64,000 nucleotides of DNA from positions 151,609,048-151,673,047 of the forward strand of contig NC_081407.1 of assembly GCF_030272615.1 (NCBI RefSeq), given 5' to 3'. Shown here one piece after another: positions 45,483 to 56,824 of the stretch (positions within the stretch are counted from its first letter, which is position 1; each line of letters starts with the position of its first letter). Made by a program: the position numbers and the translations under genes. Source of the stretch: Cryptomeria japonica. Taxonomy: Eukaryota > Streptophyta > Pinopsida > Cupressales > Cupressaceae. The notes under the pieces are model-generated. The model was not told where the DNA came from and did no database searches. It saw nothing but the letters and a program-made list of their open reading frames with translations.

Positions 45483-46877
45483 TGATGCAAGCTATGGAGT
45501 AATGTAGTGTTACTCAGCTTCCCAAGGAGGGTCCCATGGTTCTCTATCTCACAATGTCCCTCAAACCAACGTTTTTGCTCTCAGATCACTGAGCAAAATG
45601 GTTTAGGGAAGGCAAATATGAGAACGAGAGATGCTTTTGATTGATTTTAGTATGAGATGTGTTGTAAGCTATGTAAGATGCTAAAATGCAATAAACTAAA
45701 TGATAAGATGACAAGATTAGTATGAATACTATCCTAGCATACTATATTTAGTCTATGATTGAACTAAAATGATAAAGAAAGTAATCTAAGCATGCATATT
45801 AGTCTAATTTATGATCTAAAAGAGGCTAAATAATGAGCATAAAGATGATATGAAAGCTTGAAAGAATTTGAGCATAAGTGTAATGCTTCAAATTTGAAAG
45901 ATGATTGTTAAGAATGGAGGAATGAGAGCTCTATTTATAGCACAAACAGAGCAATGGATGGTCAAGATTGAAAGGTTTAATCAAGGGCCAGGTTTGAAAG
46001 TTGGGGATCCATGTGCACAATTTGTACCAATGAAATGGTGACAAGTGTCAACATAGGATTGGGTTGAGAAAAGAGGTTGGAGGCATTAAAGGCCTGAGAA
46101 GACCTCATGGTTATCTAAAGGCTAAGGGTCAAGTCTAAGTTAGGCTTATCCACTGGATTAAGAGTTAATCCAAGGATAAACCTTTGTGCAAATGATTAAG
46201 AGATAATCATGGTCAAAGCATTAATGGCCTGATGAGACCCTTGGGTTGGGTAGAGGTTGAGTCAAAACAAATGTTTTAACCATGTGGGAGGGTTTGAATT
46301 AACCATTAATGGTTATTGGAGACTTTAGAGATTAAGTGGTTGAAGGTTGGAAGCCTTTAATGGTTTTCAAAGACTTTAAGGTTTTAGTGGTTGAAGGTTG
46401 AAAACCTTCAATGGTTATCAAAGACTTTAAGGTTTTTGAGAAGTGACTTCCCTTTGCTTAGGGATGTGACAAAATTTAGAGGAGGGTTAGGTTAATTAGA
46501 AGTGTTTAGAAGATTCTAGAAGGGATTTAGGAAGGGGTTTGGGATTTTGCAAGTGGATGGGGGGATAATAGGATTTAATTGAATTAAATGATTTTATTCA
46601 ATTTGGTTGCAATTTGGAGAAATTAAATAAATATGATTTATTTAATTTAGGATAACTATTTAATTAAATTTGAATTTAATTAAAAGTGGATAGGGGATTT
46701 AATTGAATAAAATGATTTATTCATTAAATGGGTATAGTGAATTTAATTTAAATAAATTGAGTAACTTATTTAATTAAATAGAGGAATGTGGATAATTTAA
46801 TTAAATTGGATTTAATTAAATAGAGAAATGAACATAAAATATTCATTTAGGAATATGGTCATTTTTATACGTCTACA
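45483..46877 (-). mobile_element. Probable solo LTR, gypsy-type
   Basis: On the minus strand it starts TGTAGACGTATAAAAATGACC and ends GCTTGCATCA, 1395 bp. Flanks CTTCT (45478-45482) and CTTTT (46878-46882) fit a 5-bp duplication with one change. The TGTAGACRY start resembles the solo LTR at 19876. It contains TTTAATTAAATTTGAATTTAATTA-like AT repeats. No internal region or second LTR is present. Confidence 0.6.
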
Positions 46878-47046
46878 CTTTTTATTAAATACTTTAATAG
46901 AAATTCAATTTTTGGAAGGATATCTTTATTCATATTATTTTTATACTTTTTAAAATAACATTTTTTTTTTAAAACATTTAAAACATATTAAATTTTTATA
47001 TCATTTTGTGAGTATAATATATCTCTAAAATTTTTATTGAGGAAGA

Positions 47047-47640
47047 TTCTTCAATTCATTTTGTGAGTGTAATACATCTGTGACCTAAATAAATATTAAA
47101 TAGTATCTACATTACAATAATCAAATATTATTTAATTAATTAGATTGTATATATTTAGAAAGAGAATCACATCATAAAATGCAATCCATAGATATCATGA
47201 CTAAAATTATTAAAAAGCATAGTAATGTCAATTTAAAACATATGGAATTTTTATAAATGAAGGTTCTTCAATTCATTTTGTGAATGTAATACAACTCTGA
47301 CCTAAATAAATATTAAATAGTATCTACATTACAATAATCAAATATTATTTAATTAATTAGATTGTATATATTTAGAAAGAGAATCACATCATAAAATGCA
47401 ATCCATAGATATCATGACTAAAATTATTAAAAGGCATAGTAATGTCAATTTAAAACATATGGAATTTTTATAAATGAAAGTTCTTCAATTCATTTTGTGA
47501 ATGTAATGCATCTCTGACCTAAATATATATTAAATATTATTTACATTACAATAACAATCAAATATTATTTAATTAATTAAATTGTATATATCACATCATA
47601 AAATGCAATCCATAGATACTTTATTTTTATAAAAGTAATA
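47047..47640 (+). repeat. 217-bp tandem repeat, about 2.7 copies
   Basis: TTCTTCAATTCATTTTGTGA recurs at 47047, 47264 and 47481 (exact 217-bp spacing). Copies 1 and 2 are almost identical; the third is shorter and more diverged. Confidence 0.92.
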
Positions 47641-48639
47641 TTATTTAATTGGGTAGTATATATACAATGAATATATGCAACAGGTGTCGGTAGGGTAGAG
47701 AATGTGGACGGAGGCTTTATCCAGCCTGAATGAAGCAGAGGTGCTGTTAGCTGTAGCTTGCCTTTTTGTAGCTTAATTTGTCCTTCCCATGGCCCAAATA
47801 TTCTCCACTTTATCTCAGTGCTTGCAATTAAACGGTTCAAATCACTTATTCTAATACTTACAGATATTACCTAATCAGAACATGCTTATTTACTCCACCA
47901 ATAGATAATTGGAGAACCAGAACGTAACTGTATGTAAAGTATATCTACAAGTGAAACATGGTGGAATTCTGGAAGCAACATGCAAGCCGAATAAGTATAC
48001 AGATTGGATTGGATTGATGTGACATTACTAGCTTTATCCTTTTAAAGATTAGAGACTGTAATGCTCATATTTTATTCGTGGGAAGATGTTCCTATCACAC
48101 TGTGATTCATTCTTCTTCCTTTTCCTTTTATTCCATACTTGTAGGTATGAAAGCCATAACAGCATTTGCCTCTTTTGGAAACAGTGAAGATTTACTGATT
48201 GTCTCAAACTAGATGTCATTTTACAGTTCTACACTGCTATATTTTAATTTTTTTTCAATTTTAAATTAATGTTCTTGACGAAGGCATCCAAATAGATTAA
48301 TAATTGACTTCTTTTTAGTTTAGAGTAAAATGTTTCATCTATTTTTAAGAATTTGACTATAGAAATGGTCAAATTAGAGAACATATTGTTATGTTTATCA
48401 ATTATATTCAATCAATTAATTTATAATTCTTAAATTTGATATACAAATTTATTAATATATTAGAAAACTTATACTAACATATTACATGTCTAAATATAAA
48501 TATTCATGTGATTCTAGTTTATTTTTAATAAAGTGCAATTATATAATAAGTATCAAATTTAAGTTCTTTGCTCTTTCTTTTGAAAGGTCATGATAATTAT
48601 GAATACATATTCTAGTTTATTTTTAAAAAGATGTAATTA
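47641..48639. other. Intergenic upstream of PAM-type gene
   Basis: No convincing gene or repeat was seen. Confidence 0.5.
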
Positions 48640-49400
48640 CATTAATCCTACATATTCTACAAACAACTAATTAAGTTCCTTTCCTAGTCTATTTAACTCT
48701 TATCTCCTTTTTCTTTTTGTTGTGTCATTTATTTTGTCTTTTTTTCATTTCCTCCTCTCTATCTTTTTTAAAGTAGATTAGCAAAAGAACTATCAAATCC
48801 CATGTCAGCTAATCTCACCTATTGTACAAACAACTAATTAAGTTCCCTTCCTCATCCATACCTTTCCTCTTTTTAATTTGTCATGTTATTTGTTTCCAAT
48901 CTTCCTTTAATTTCCTTCCCTCTATCTTTTTTAAAGTATGTACACAATCCAATTCATATCTCTCCTTTTTTACAACAACTCTTCATAAATTATAAAAAGC
49001 CCATACTAGCTCATCTAAATTATCTTTACAATCCAAATCACCACTCTTCTTTTTAACAACACTTGTTAAACTATAAAAAGTTCATACCGACTAATCCTAC
49101 ATATTGTACAAACAATTGATTAAGTTCCCTTTCTGAGCTATCAACCCTTTCCTCATTTTTTCCTATGTATTGTGCAAACAATTGATTAAGTTCCCTTCTC
49201 GATCATTCATCCTTTTCTCATTTGATTAAACGCCCTTCTTAATCTATTCATCTTTTTCTCTTTTTTGACATGTTATTTGTTTCCAATCTTCCCTTTATTT
49301 CCTCTCTCTTATTTTTCCAAAAATATATCTACCCTCCAATTCATAACTCTCCTTTTTAACACCACTACTTCATAAACTAAGAAAAAGTCCATACCAGCTA
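48640..49400 (+). repeat. Diverged pyrimidine-rich repeats in PAM upstream region
   Basis: The words TACAAACAACTAATTAAGTTC or CAAACAATTGATTAAGTTCCC recur near 48657, 48825, 49107 and 49167, together with repeated CTTTAATTTCCTYYCTCTATC and CTCCTTTTTAACA segments. The pattern suggests old local duplications of about 170-280 bp. Confidence 0.65.
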
Positions 49401-49544
49401 ATCCAGAACACTTCAAAGTGAACATAATGGTTCCCTTAACTGTACTTTCACTTTGCTCTTAGCGTAGAGCCTTAAGATCTCACTATTGAGCAAGTCGAAT
49501 CTCAAATTCAAAAACATGCCTATACAACACTGGCTCAACTCGCT

Positions 49545-49552
49545 TATAAATA
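49545..49552 (+). promoter_or_regulatory. TATA box of PAM-type gene
   Basis: TATAAATA, 151 bp before the start codon, which would give a 5' leader of about 120 nt. No AC-element (ACCWACC) of the kind common in phenylpropanoid promoters was seen in the few hundred bases upstream. Confidence 0.7.
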
Positions 49553-49702
49553 TTCAGTATGAGAGAGCAAGGTAATCCAGAGCGATTATCAATTCATCTA
49601 GTAGATTTTACTAGCGAGTTTCTCCACTCAATAGATTCTCTTCTTTCCTAGCTCAATAGAGACCAAACTTTTTTCTCTTGCATTCCCTTCGACTACCTCT
49701 CA

Positions 49703-52609
49703 ATGGATTCGCATTCTCACGTAACAGACATTTTGGCGCTGATCAAGACGTTCAACGCCGTCCAAAGGATAACTCTGGACGGAACAACTCATATCACGGT
49801 GGCACATGTGGCGGCGCTGGCTCGAAGGGCCGAAGTAAAGGTGGCCTTAAATACCGAGGAATGCAAAAGCCGGGTGGAGAAGTGCTCATCGTGGGTACAG
49901 CGCAAGGCCGAGGAAGGTGCCGATATATACGGCGTAACAACGGGCTTCGGCGCATGCTGCACCAAACGGACCAACCAGCTGAGCGAGCTGCAGGAGTCCC
50001 TTATCCGTTGCCTACTCGCCGGAGTCTTTACAAAAGCCTGCGCTTCGTCTGTAGATGGGCTTTCCCCTGCTACAACGCGTTGCGCCATGCTGCTCCGCCT
50101 CAACAGCTTCACCTACGGTTGCTCAGGCATCCGTTGGGCTGTCATGGAAGCCCTGCAACTCCTCCTCAACCACAATTTTACACCCAAAGTTCCCCTCCGG
50201 GGCTCTGTTAGCGCATCCGGGGACCTTATCCCGCTAGCCTACATTGCTGGGCTTCTTATTGGGAAGCCCAGCGTTGTAGTGCGAACGGGCAACGATGGAG
50301 AGGAGATCTCTGCCCCAGAAGCGTTGCGTAGAGTTGGGTTGCGGCCTTTTGTCCTCCAAGCTAAGGAAGGCCTCGCGCTCGTCAATGGCACCTCCTTTGC
50401 CACTGCCCTTGCTTCTACTGTGGTGTACGATGCTAATGTGCTGTTGCTGCTGGTGGAGACTCTGTGTGGAATGTTTTGTGAAGTGATATTTGGTAGAGAG
50501 GAGTTTGCGCACCCGCTGATCCATAAGGTGAAGCCGCATCCGGGACAGATTGAGTCTGCGGCTTTGCTGGAGTGGCTCCTGAGGAAGAGTCCTTTCCAGG
50601 AGCTGTCCCGGGTTTATTATTCGATTGATGAATTGAAAAAACCCAAGCAAGATCGCTATGCTCTGAGGTCGTGCCCGCAGTGGTTGGGCCCCCTTGCTGA
50701 AACGATCAGAGCCGCCACGGTCACTGTGGAGACGGAGATCAATTCAGCTAATGATAATCCTATCATTGACTACGCCAATGACCGGTATGACGCTCACCCT
50801 TCAAATTAGACATCAAATTAGAATGCTTTTAAAGAAAAACAACTTATGAACTTTTTTTAAATCGAGGTTCGAATGGATTTTAATAACGTAGAGGAGATTA
50901 AGCGATTTACTTTTGATGGGGTTTTTAAATGAGATCAAGTAATGTAAGGATCAAAAGATCTAATGTTATGATTGTAATGAGTTTTTGGATTCAATTGTGT
51001 AAGAACTTTTGCATCAATATTTCAGGTCACACTCAACTGCATAAGAACTTTTGTATCAATGTTTCAGGTTACATTCTGTGAACTATCATCCTCCTTGAAC
51101 TATAATCCTTCGTGAACTATCATCAGGATGAAAGAGAACAGTTGTTATTTAATTGTGTTTCATCATATTTCCACATGGGTTTGTGCTCTTTGCTATAGTG
51201 TGTTTTTTTCCATCATTTTATGTTGTCCACATGACAGTCTTGAATTTTTCTAACACAAACATTTTTATCTTTTCATTGATACTAGGATATTCTTGAAAAT
51301 TAATCTCTCAATTGTTTATGCACTCCTTATTTGCTTCATCCCAATCTTCTTCTAAGGGTTCTGAATTCTCCTCAACAATCAATTTGGGTGAGCAATGTTT
51401 ATCTAGCTTAGGAAACAAGTTATCATTGTTGTTTCTATTAGAAACATCCCCATCCCCACTTCAGCCAAAATATCTCATAGAGAACTGTGTCTTTCACTTT
51501 AAGACTACTAGTCATTAAATCTTTTTGGATTCTTTTTAATTATCTTCACAACCCATATCAACCCATATCAATGTTGCTAAATAGTCTCTAAATTTGACTA
51601 TGTGAACTTTTATTATTACCAACTTTTTTGATCAAACTCCATGATCTTACCCTGACGATCGATCTTAATCAACAGGGCGCTCCACGGAGCCAATTTCCAA
51701 GGCAGTGCCGTCGGCTTCCACATGGACTACTTACGAATCGCAGTAGCCGGACTAGGGAAGCTACTCTTCGCCCAATTCACAGAACTCATGATCGAGCACT
51801 ACAGCAATGGTCTACCAGGCAACCTCTCATTGGGCCCCGATTTGAGTGTGGACTACGGCTTCAAGGGCCTTGACATCGCCATGGCCGCCTACAGCTCAGA
51901 GCTCCAGTACCTGGCAAACCCCGTGACCACCCATGTCCACAGCGCCGAGCAGCACAACCAGGACATCAACTCTCTCGCCCTCATCTCCGCCCGAAAGACA
52001 GAGGAGGCACTCGACATCTTAAGACTCATGCTCGCCTCCCACTTAACAGCCCTCTGTCAGGCAATCGACCTTCGCCAACTCGAGCAAATCCTCCTCCTAA
52101 CCGTTCTTAACCTAATTTCCAGCATTGCAGAGGAGTGCGGCCTCCCAAACGAGACGAGGGAAACACTCTTGAATGTAGCCAAAGCAGTCCCTGTCTATAC
52201 ATACCTGGAATCCCCATGTGACCCCTCGCTTCCCCTCGTTTCAGCCCTCAGACAGTCATGTTTCGATTCCATTCTGTGTCTCCACCAAAAGAACGGCATA
52301 GAGAGCGACACCTTGGTGGAGAAAATGAAAAAATTTCAGAAGCTTGTGGTCGAAAACTTGGAAAGCGCGATAACGGCGGCCAGGGTGGCGTACGAAAATG
52401 ATTGCTATGTTCCCCACATGTCTTCTCCAATCGAGGGTTCCAAATTCCTTCCGTTTTATAAATTTGTCAGAGATGTTCTCAAGATTAGTTTGATGAGTGC
52501 GAGAACAGAGGAGACACCGCAAGAATGTGTACAGAAAGTGTTCGACGCGATAGCCGATGGAAGAATTATAGAGCCTCTGCTGGAATGCCTCCAAGGACTG
52601 AACACCTGA
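49703..52609 (+). CDS. PAM: Phenylalanine aminomutase-like MIO enzyme (two exons)
   Basis: Joined exons 49703-50784 and 51676-52609 encode 671 residues. PAM of Taxus converts (S)-alpha- to (R)-beta-phenylalanine for the taxol side chain; PAL, its relative, makes cinnamate. The MIO triad is Ala171-Ser172-Gly173 (VSASGDLIPLAY). With an offset of 3-4 from the Taxus enzyme as I recall it, its residues recur: Tyr76, Leu100, Cys103 (Phe in PALs), Leu104, Asn228, Tyr319, Arg322, Phe368, Lys424, Glu452 and Gln456. PAM-like stretches include NFQGSAVGFHMDY, VTTHVHSAEQHNQD and YTYLESPCDP. The start is just short of the usual PAM N-terminus and the C-terminus (LQGLNT) lacks about 20 residues. Coding GC is well above the flanks. 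Sequence differences suggest a paralogue or another Taxaceae species; activity (mutase or lyase) is untested. Confidence 0.95.
50785..51675 (+). other. Intron of PAM-type gene (phase 2)
   Basis: 891 bp, GTATGA..TCAACAG, splitting an Arg codon (CG/G) between ANDR and ALHGANFQG. Angiosperm PAL genes carry their single intron at this same Arg codon, so the position is ancestral to the family. The intron is AT-rich. An open frame at 51312-51518 within it looks like chance. Confidence 0.93.
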
Positions 52610-52731
52610 TCGATTCTCAGTCCAGTTAGAGAAGATCAAAAGAAATTATGAAACAAAATCTATCTAAATTTAGCCTATGAGGCTGAATCTATTTATTTAA
52701 TGTCCATTTCTGTTTCGTTTCAAGGTATAAT

Positions 52732-52737
52732 AATAAA
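52732..52737 (+). terminator. Poly(A) signal of PAM-type gene
   Basis: AATAAA, 123 bp after the stop codon, in TATAATAATAAAGATTG. Confidence 0.75.
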
Positions 52738-52739
52738 GA

Positions 52740-53519
52740 TTGTACTTTGCTTGTATGTTTCTGGATTCGACCAATATCACATTCTTGTGGAAATTCTTCT
52801 TGAATCAGCTTTCTTTGCACATATTCTTAGCTTATGAACTAAAATTGTCCACAAATTTCTATGATAGAGCAAACTACTTCTGAAAGTTAATGTAATTGCA
52901 CTCTTCACAGGACTTTTTTATTTACCCCGACATTATATTTAGTATCTAATGTATTTTTCGGTTTTTTATTTAAATAATATAATATTGTAATTAATATTAA
53001 ATCATTATTATATTATTATATTGTGATTAATATTAAAAAATTATTAAGATATAATTATATTATTATGTTTTTTAATTTCTATTTAACTCTTTACAAAAGA
53101 AAAAAATAATAATATCAAATTACTATTATATTATTATATTTTATATTAAAATTTATTAAGACTACTTTATTATCATATCATTATATTATTATTTTATATA
53201 CATTCTTATTCACGTTCTTTGATTAAAAAAAGCGGATTTTATGTAAGGATACTTTCAATCTCTCATAATTAACAATATAATTTATAATATATTATTATAC
53301 TACTATTTGATTATATATTTATATATTATATATTTAAAACAATGTACATCCTATCTATATATATATATATATTAACGCACTAATCTTGTAATAAAAAAAT
53401 AAAAAATAAAAAATAAAATAATTTATCATAGTGTTTTGTTGGTTCGAATATGCAAAACAATTTTATGAGTGAGATCAAGAGTTGAGGTCCTCCCAAGTCA
53501 ACATGATCACAAAATTATC
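52740..53519. other. AT-rich intergenic
   Basis: Very AT-rich from about 52920, with ATTATTATATTATT-type runs and a TATATA tract near 53359-53373. No gene. Confidence 0.7.
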
Positions 53520-54085
53520 TTTACAAGAGGTTAAGAAGGTATTAAAAAAGTTAGGTGCAAGAAAGGATAGTGATGTGGTGGATTTTTAGGTTGAATATTT
53601 AAAATGGAGGATGAAAATCATTCCTCGTCATATTGTGAAAATTTTCAATAGTATCAATCAACATGGGTTTCCAAGAGATTGGATCACCAATGTAGTGATA
53701 CCTATCTTTAAAAGTGGAGATGTTAACAATCCTTCTAATTGTGGGACCTTTATGCCTAAACATTTGTTTGCAAGTTGTTTGGCAGCATACTTGAGCATGG
53801 AATCAACATGTGGGTAAAAGAAAAAGAAAAGAAAAGAAAATGACAAATATGGTTTATACCAAATCATTGGACAATTGATCATGGAATCACTTTTCAAGAC
53901 AAATCATTCAAAAAGTTTGGAATTACTATTTTGTTCACTTCAAGAAGACTTTAGCATAGATCTTATACATAAATTATGGTGTAGAATAAATAATTTTGGT
54001 GTGTTAATGCAATTTAGAGTAATTGTTCATATACTCTATGAAGAGGTTGAGGTAAAAATTAAAACTTATTTAATTTTTGTTTCAT
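53520..54085 (+). pseudogene. LINE (non-LTR) reverse transcriptase relic
   Basis: Frames read EVKKVLKKLGARKDSDVVDF, then a TAG where Gln fits, VEYLKW, IPRHIVKIFNSINQHGFP, RDWITNVVIPIFKSGDVNNPSNC and, after a gap, SIDLIHKLWCRINNFGV and HILYEEVEVKI. This is the RT palm order of plant LINE elements (PIFKSGD..NPSNY; KAFDxVxxxxLW region). The catalytic YADD is beyond the preserved part. Stops and lost segments make it a relic. Confidence 0.8.
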
Positions 54086-56824
54086 TATAACTTAAATTAT
54101 TCAAAAAATTTAAATGATAAAATATATATATTTTTTAAGTTAAAGAAAAGGATAAATTTATTGTTAAATGATATAAGTTAAATGGAAAAAATAAGTTTAA
54201 AAAAAAAATGTACTACAATATTTTTTATTTAAAATTGTACAAATGATGGTATTGGTATAGTTATGATTTTGATATTCAAATTTGTGTTCATTTTAATACA
54301 TATATTTTAGTGCTATATATTAACAAGTGATCTATTTTTCTCATAATCATATATTTATTTTTCTATTCACCTCTATTTCATTCCATGTGCATTAGTTTTC
54401 ACGTATTTATTTCCCACCTCAAGATCAATCGTTTATTCTTTAAGTTGTTTTGAAGGGATGCAAAATTAATCTTGGTCTAATTTATGTAGCTAAAAAATGA
54501 TCCCTAGAATTAAAAACTTCAAATTCAAATTCTAAATTCTCTAACTCCTTATTCTAAACATTATGAGCTAACCTAGTATACTTCTAAATGACATGTTACC
54601 ATGTCATGATAGTTAGCTTTTGTTATACACTAGAACATATCAAAAGGATGATCAAAATAATTAGAGTGTACTTCAATTTTAAATGGTAATGAAAGATTCA
54701 AATTTACATCATCATAGAAGTCATCTATATGTTTGTAAGCGATTTCTTCAATCTTCATCATTGTCATTAATTTGATTGAGAAAGGGGTTTGATCTAGGAG
54801 AACCCATACCTTCGTTGAGTCAAGAAGCTCTTCAAAAGTGTCTCTAAACACCATGTCAATAGATTTATAAATCTATGTTGCAAAGAAAAACGTGTCTTAA
54901 ACACATTTTTTTATGAAATCAATCTTGCACATTTCAAGTCATTCCTACATATAAAGACTATCTTGTAGAGTACTTATTCAACCTAACCAAATTCTATGAA
55001 CAAACCAATTCACATTTTATCTTTCTAATTCTAATAAATATTATTATTTTTTATAATTATAAATTTCAATAAATCAGCTTTAAATTTACTAATACTCATA
55101 GAACATGCAAGTGTTTACCAAATGTAAAATGAAAGCATGAAGTGAATTTAAAGTTGGTGATTCTCCAAATTAAGCTCCATTAGTATTAAATTTTTTGAAT
55201 CCTCTAAAAATGAATCTTTGACCCTTTTATAGACACAATGCATCAAAAGTTAGTTTACAATATCAATATTCAAGATCATATCCATCAAAACTATCAACAA
55301 TAATTGAAAATAGTAGCATGTGGGTGGTGTCATCATTACATGTGGTGGGTGATAGATGGTGACTGGAATCATCTAGAAGACATCAACATCTCCAAAATAA
55401 CATGGTATTGACTATGTTGAAGATCAATCCACCAATAGGCTTCAATGTTCGAGCATAACTAATGATTTGCAACATTGAGCGAGTTACACTCAAAAACCCC
55501 GCAAAATCATTCATTTGATCATGCAATCTGAATTATTCCAAAACTTATTCTACCTTCAACTTTGGGTGAACCCACAATAGTGGGTTACACTTTTTTGGAT
55601 GAAGAAATTACACTAATTTGTCCAAAACATAATTTGTACCACTTTCGATTGAATGCCATGTTTGATTGGACCAAAAAAAACTTTCGATCGAACATATTAT
55701 TTTAAGTACATTTGATTGAATATAATATTATTTTTAAAAGGGGTTCAATCGAACCCCCTTTTTTTAGGGTTTTTATAAAAAAGAACATGGTCGCTTAAAA
55801 AACTAGGTTTGATAGAACCCTATAGGGTTCAATAGAACATATATTCTATCGAACCTCCTTCCTAGACATCTCCCCCCCAAGCTCTCCTAGTTTCTACAGA
55901 TTTTTGGCCTTCAAAGCTCTAATTGAGGGTTCAAATAGAACAATCTTGACAAGCCCAAATGCATGATAGTATAGCTCAAAGCGGGCTTTCCAATGATTAT
56001 GGTTTTAATATATTTTGAGTTATTATGATTTATTTTTAGATTAACTAAACATAGGTTTCTCACCAAACATCAACTAGACTGTGTTCAACGCTTATGGAAA
56101 AATAGTAAACAAGTGAAAAAAATTCAAAAAAATATCTATGCAATAGGTATTGAAGTCCTCTTTGAACCAACAAAAAAAATGATACATACACAACAAGTTA
56201 TGACCTACCAAATGAACATATGTCAAAATTAAAGTTAACTCAACTTCAAAACTAAGTAAAAAATAAAATATTGAATATAATGTTATAAAACCAATTGAAA
56301 ACATTAGATATGGATGTTACAAAACTAAATTTGAAAGAATCACATTCATATCTATTCTAGAAAAAAAAGTTATGCCATTCCAAATGAGTATCACTCTTTA
56401 AAAATGTTGTTTATTGTAAAAAACTAGTTTTTGAGGGAGATAAAGAAATGGAAACAAATTGATTCCAAAAAATTTCAAAAAAATATATTTAGAATCTACA
56501 CACAAAATGTCACAAATCACTAGTTCTAATCATCTACAAATTCCTTGCAGTTTAGCAGTAATAGGTGTCTGAATGTGAAGTTTTTTTTCTCAAAATTATT
56601 ATTATAGTGTCAAAGTTGGCTAAAATGTGTAACCCAACTTCATCTTACTCATTCAAAACTATTCCATTATATTTTTATTGTCTCACAAGAAAGTTGTCAA
56701 AATTAGCCACTACCTTATTTAAATTAAAATAGAGAACAAAGAATAGGGCAACCAACTCACTCACTGCTTATTAATCATCTATAGAGAATACAAATATATA
56801 TATATAACTAACTTCAACAAGGTG
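54086..56824. other. Intergenic with CGAAC palindromes
   Basis: No gene is supportable. From about 55640 to 55860 the words TTCGATCGAAC, GGGGTTCAATCGAACCCC (55740-55757) and GAACCCTATAGGGTTC (55815-55830, perfect palindrome) cluster. Confidence 0.6.

Noticed and set aside
49678-50211. 177-codon plus-strand frame and antisense frames over PAM exon 1
   Set aside because: Shadows of the GC-rich PAM coding frame, which alone shows conserved motifs and joins exon 2 in phase.
49703-52609. Ordinary phenylalanine ammonia-lyase
   Set aside because: Signature stretches (NFQGSAVGFHMDY, VTTHVHSAEQ, YTYLESPCDP) and Cys103 match PAM rather than PAL. Biochemical confirmation is still lacking.
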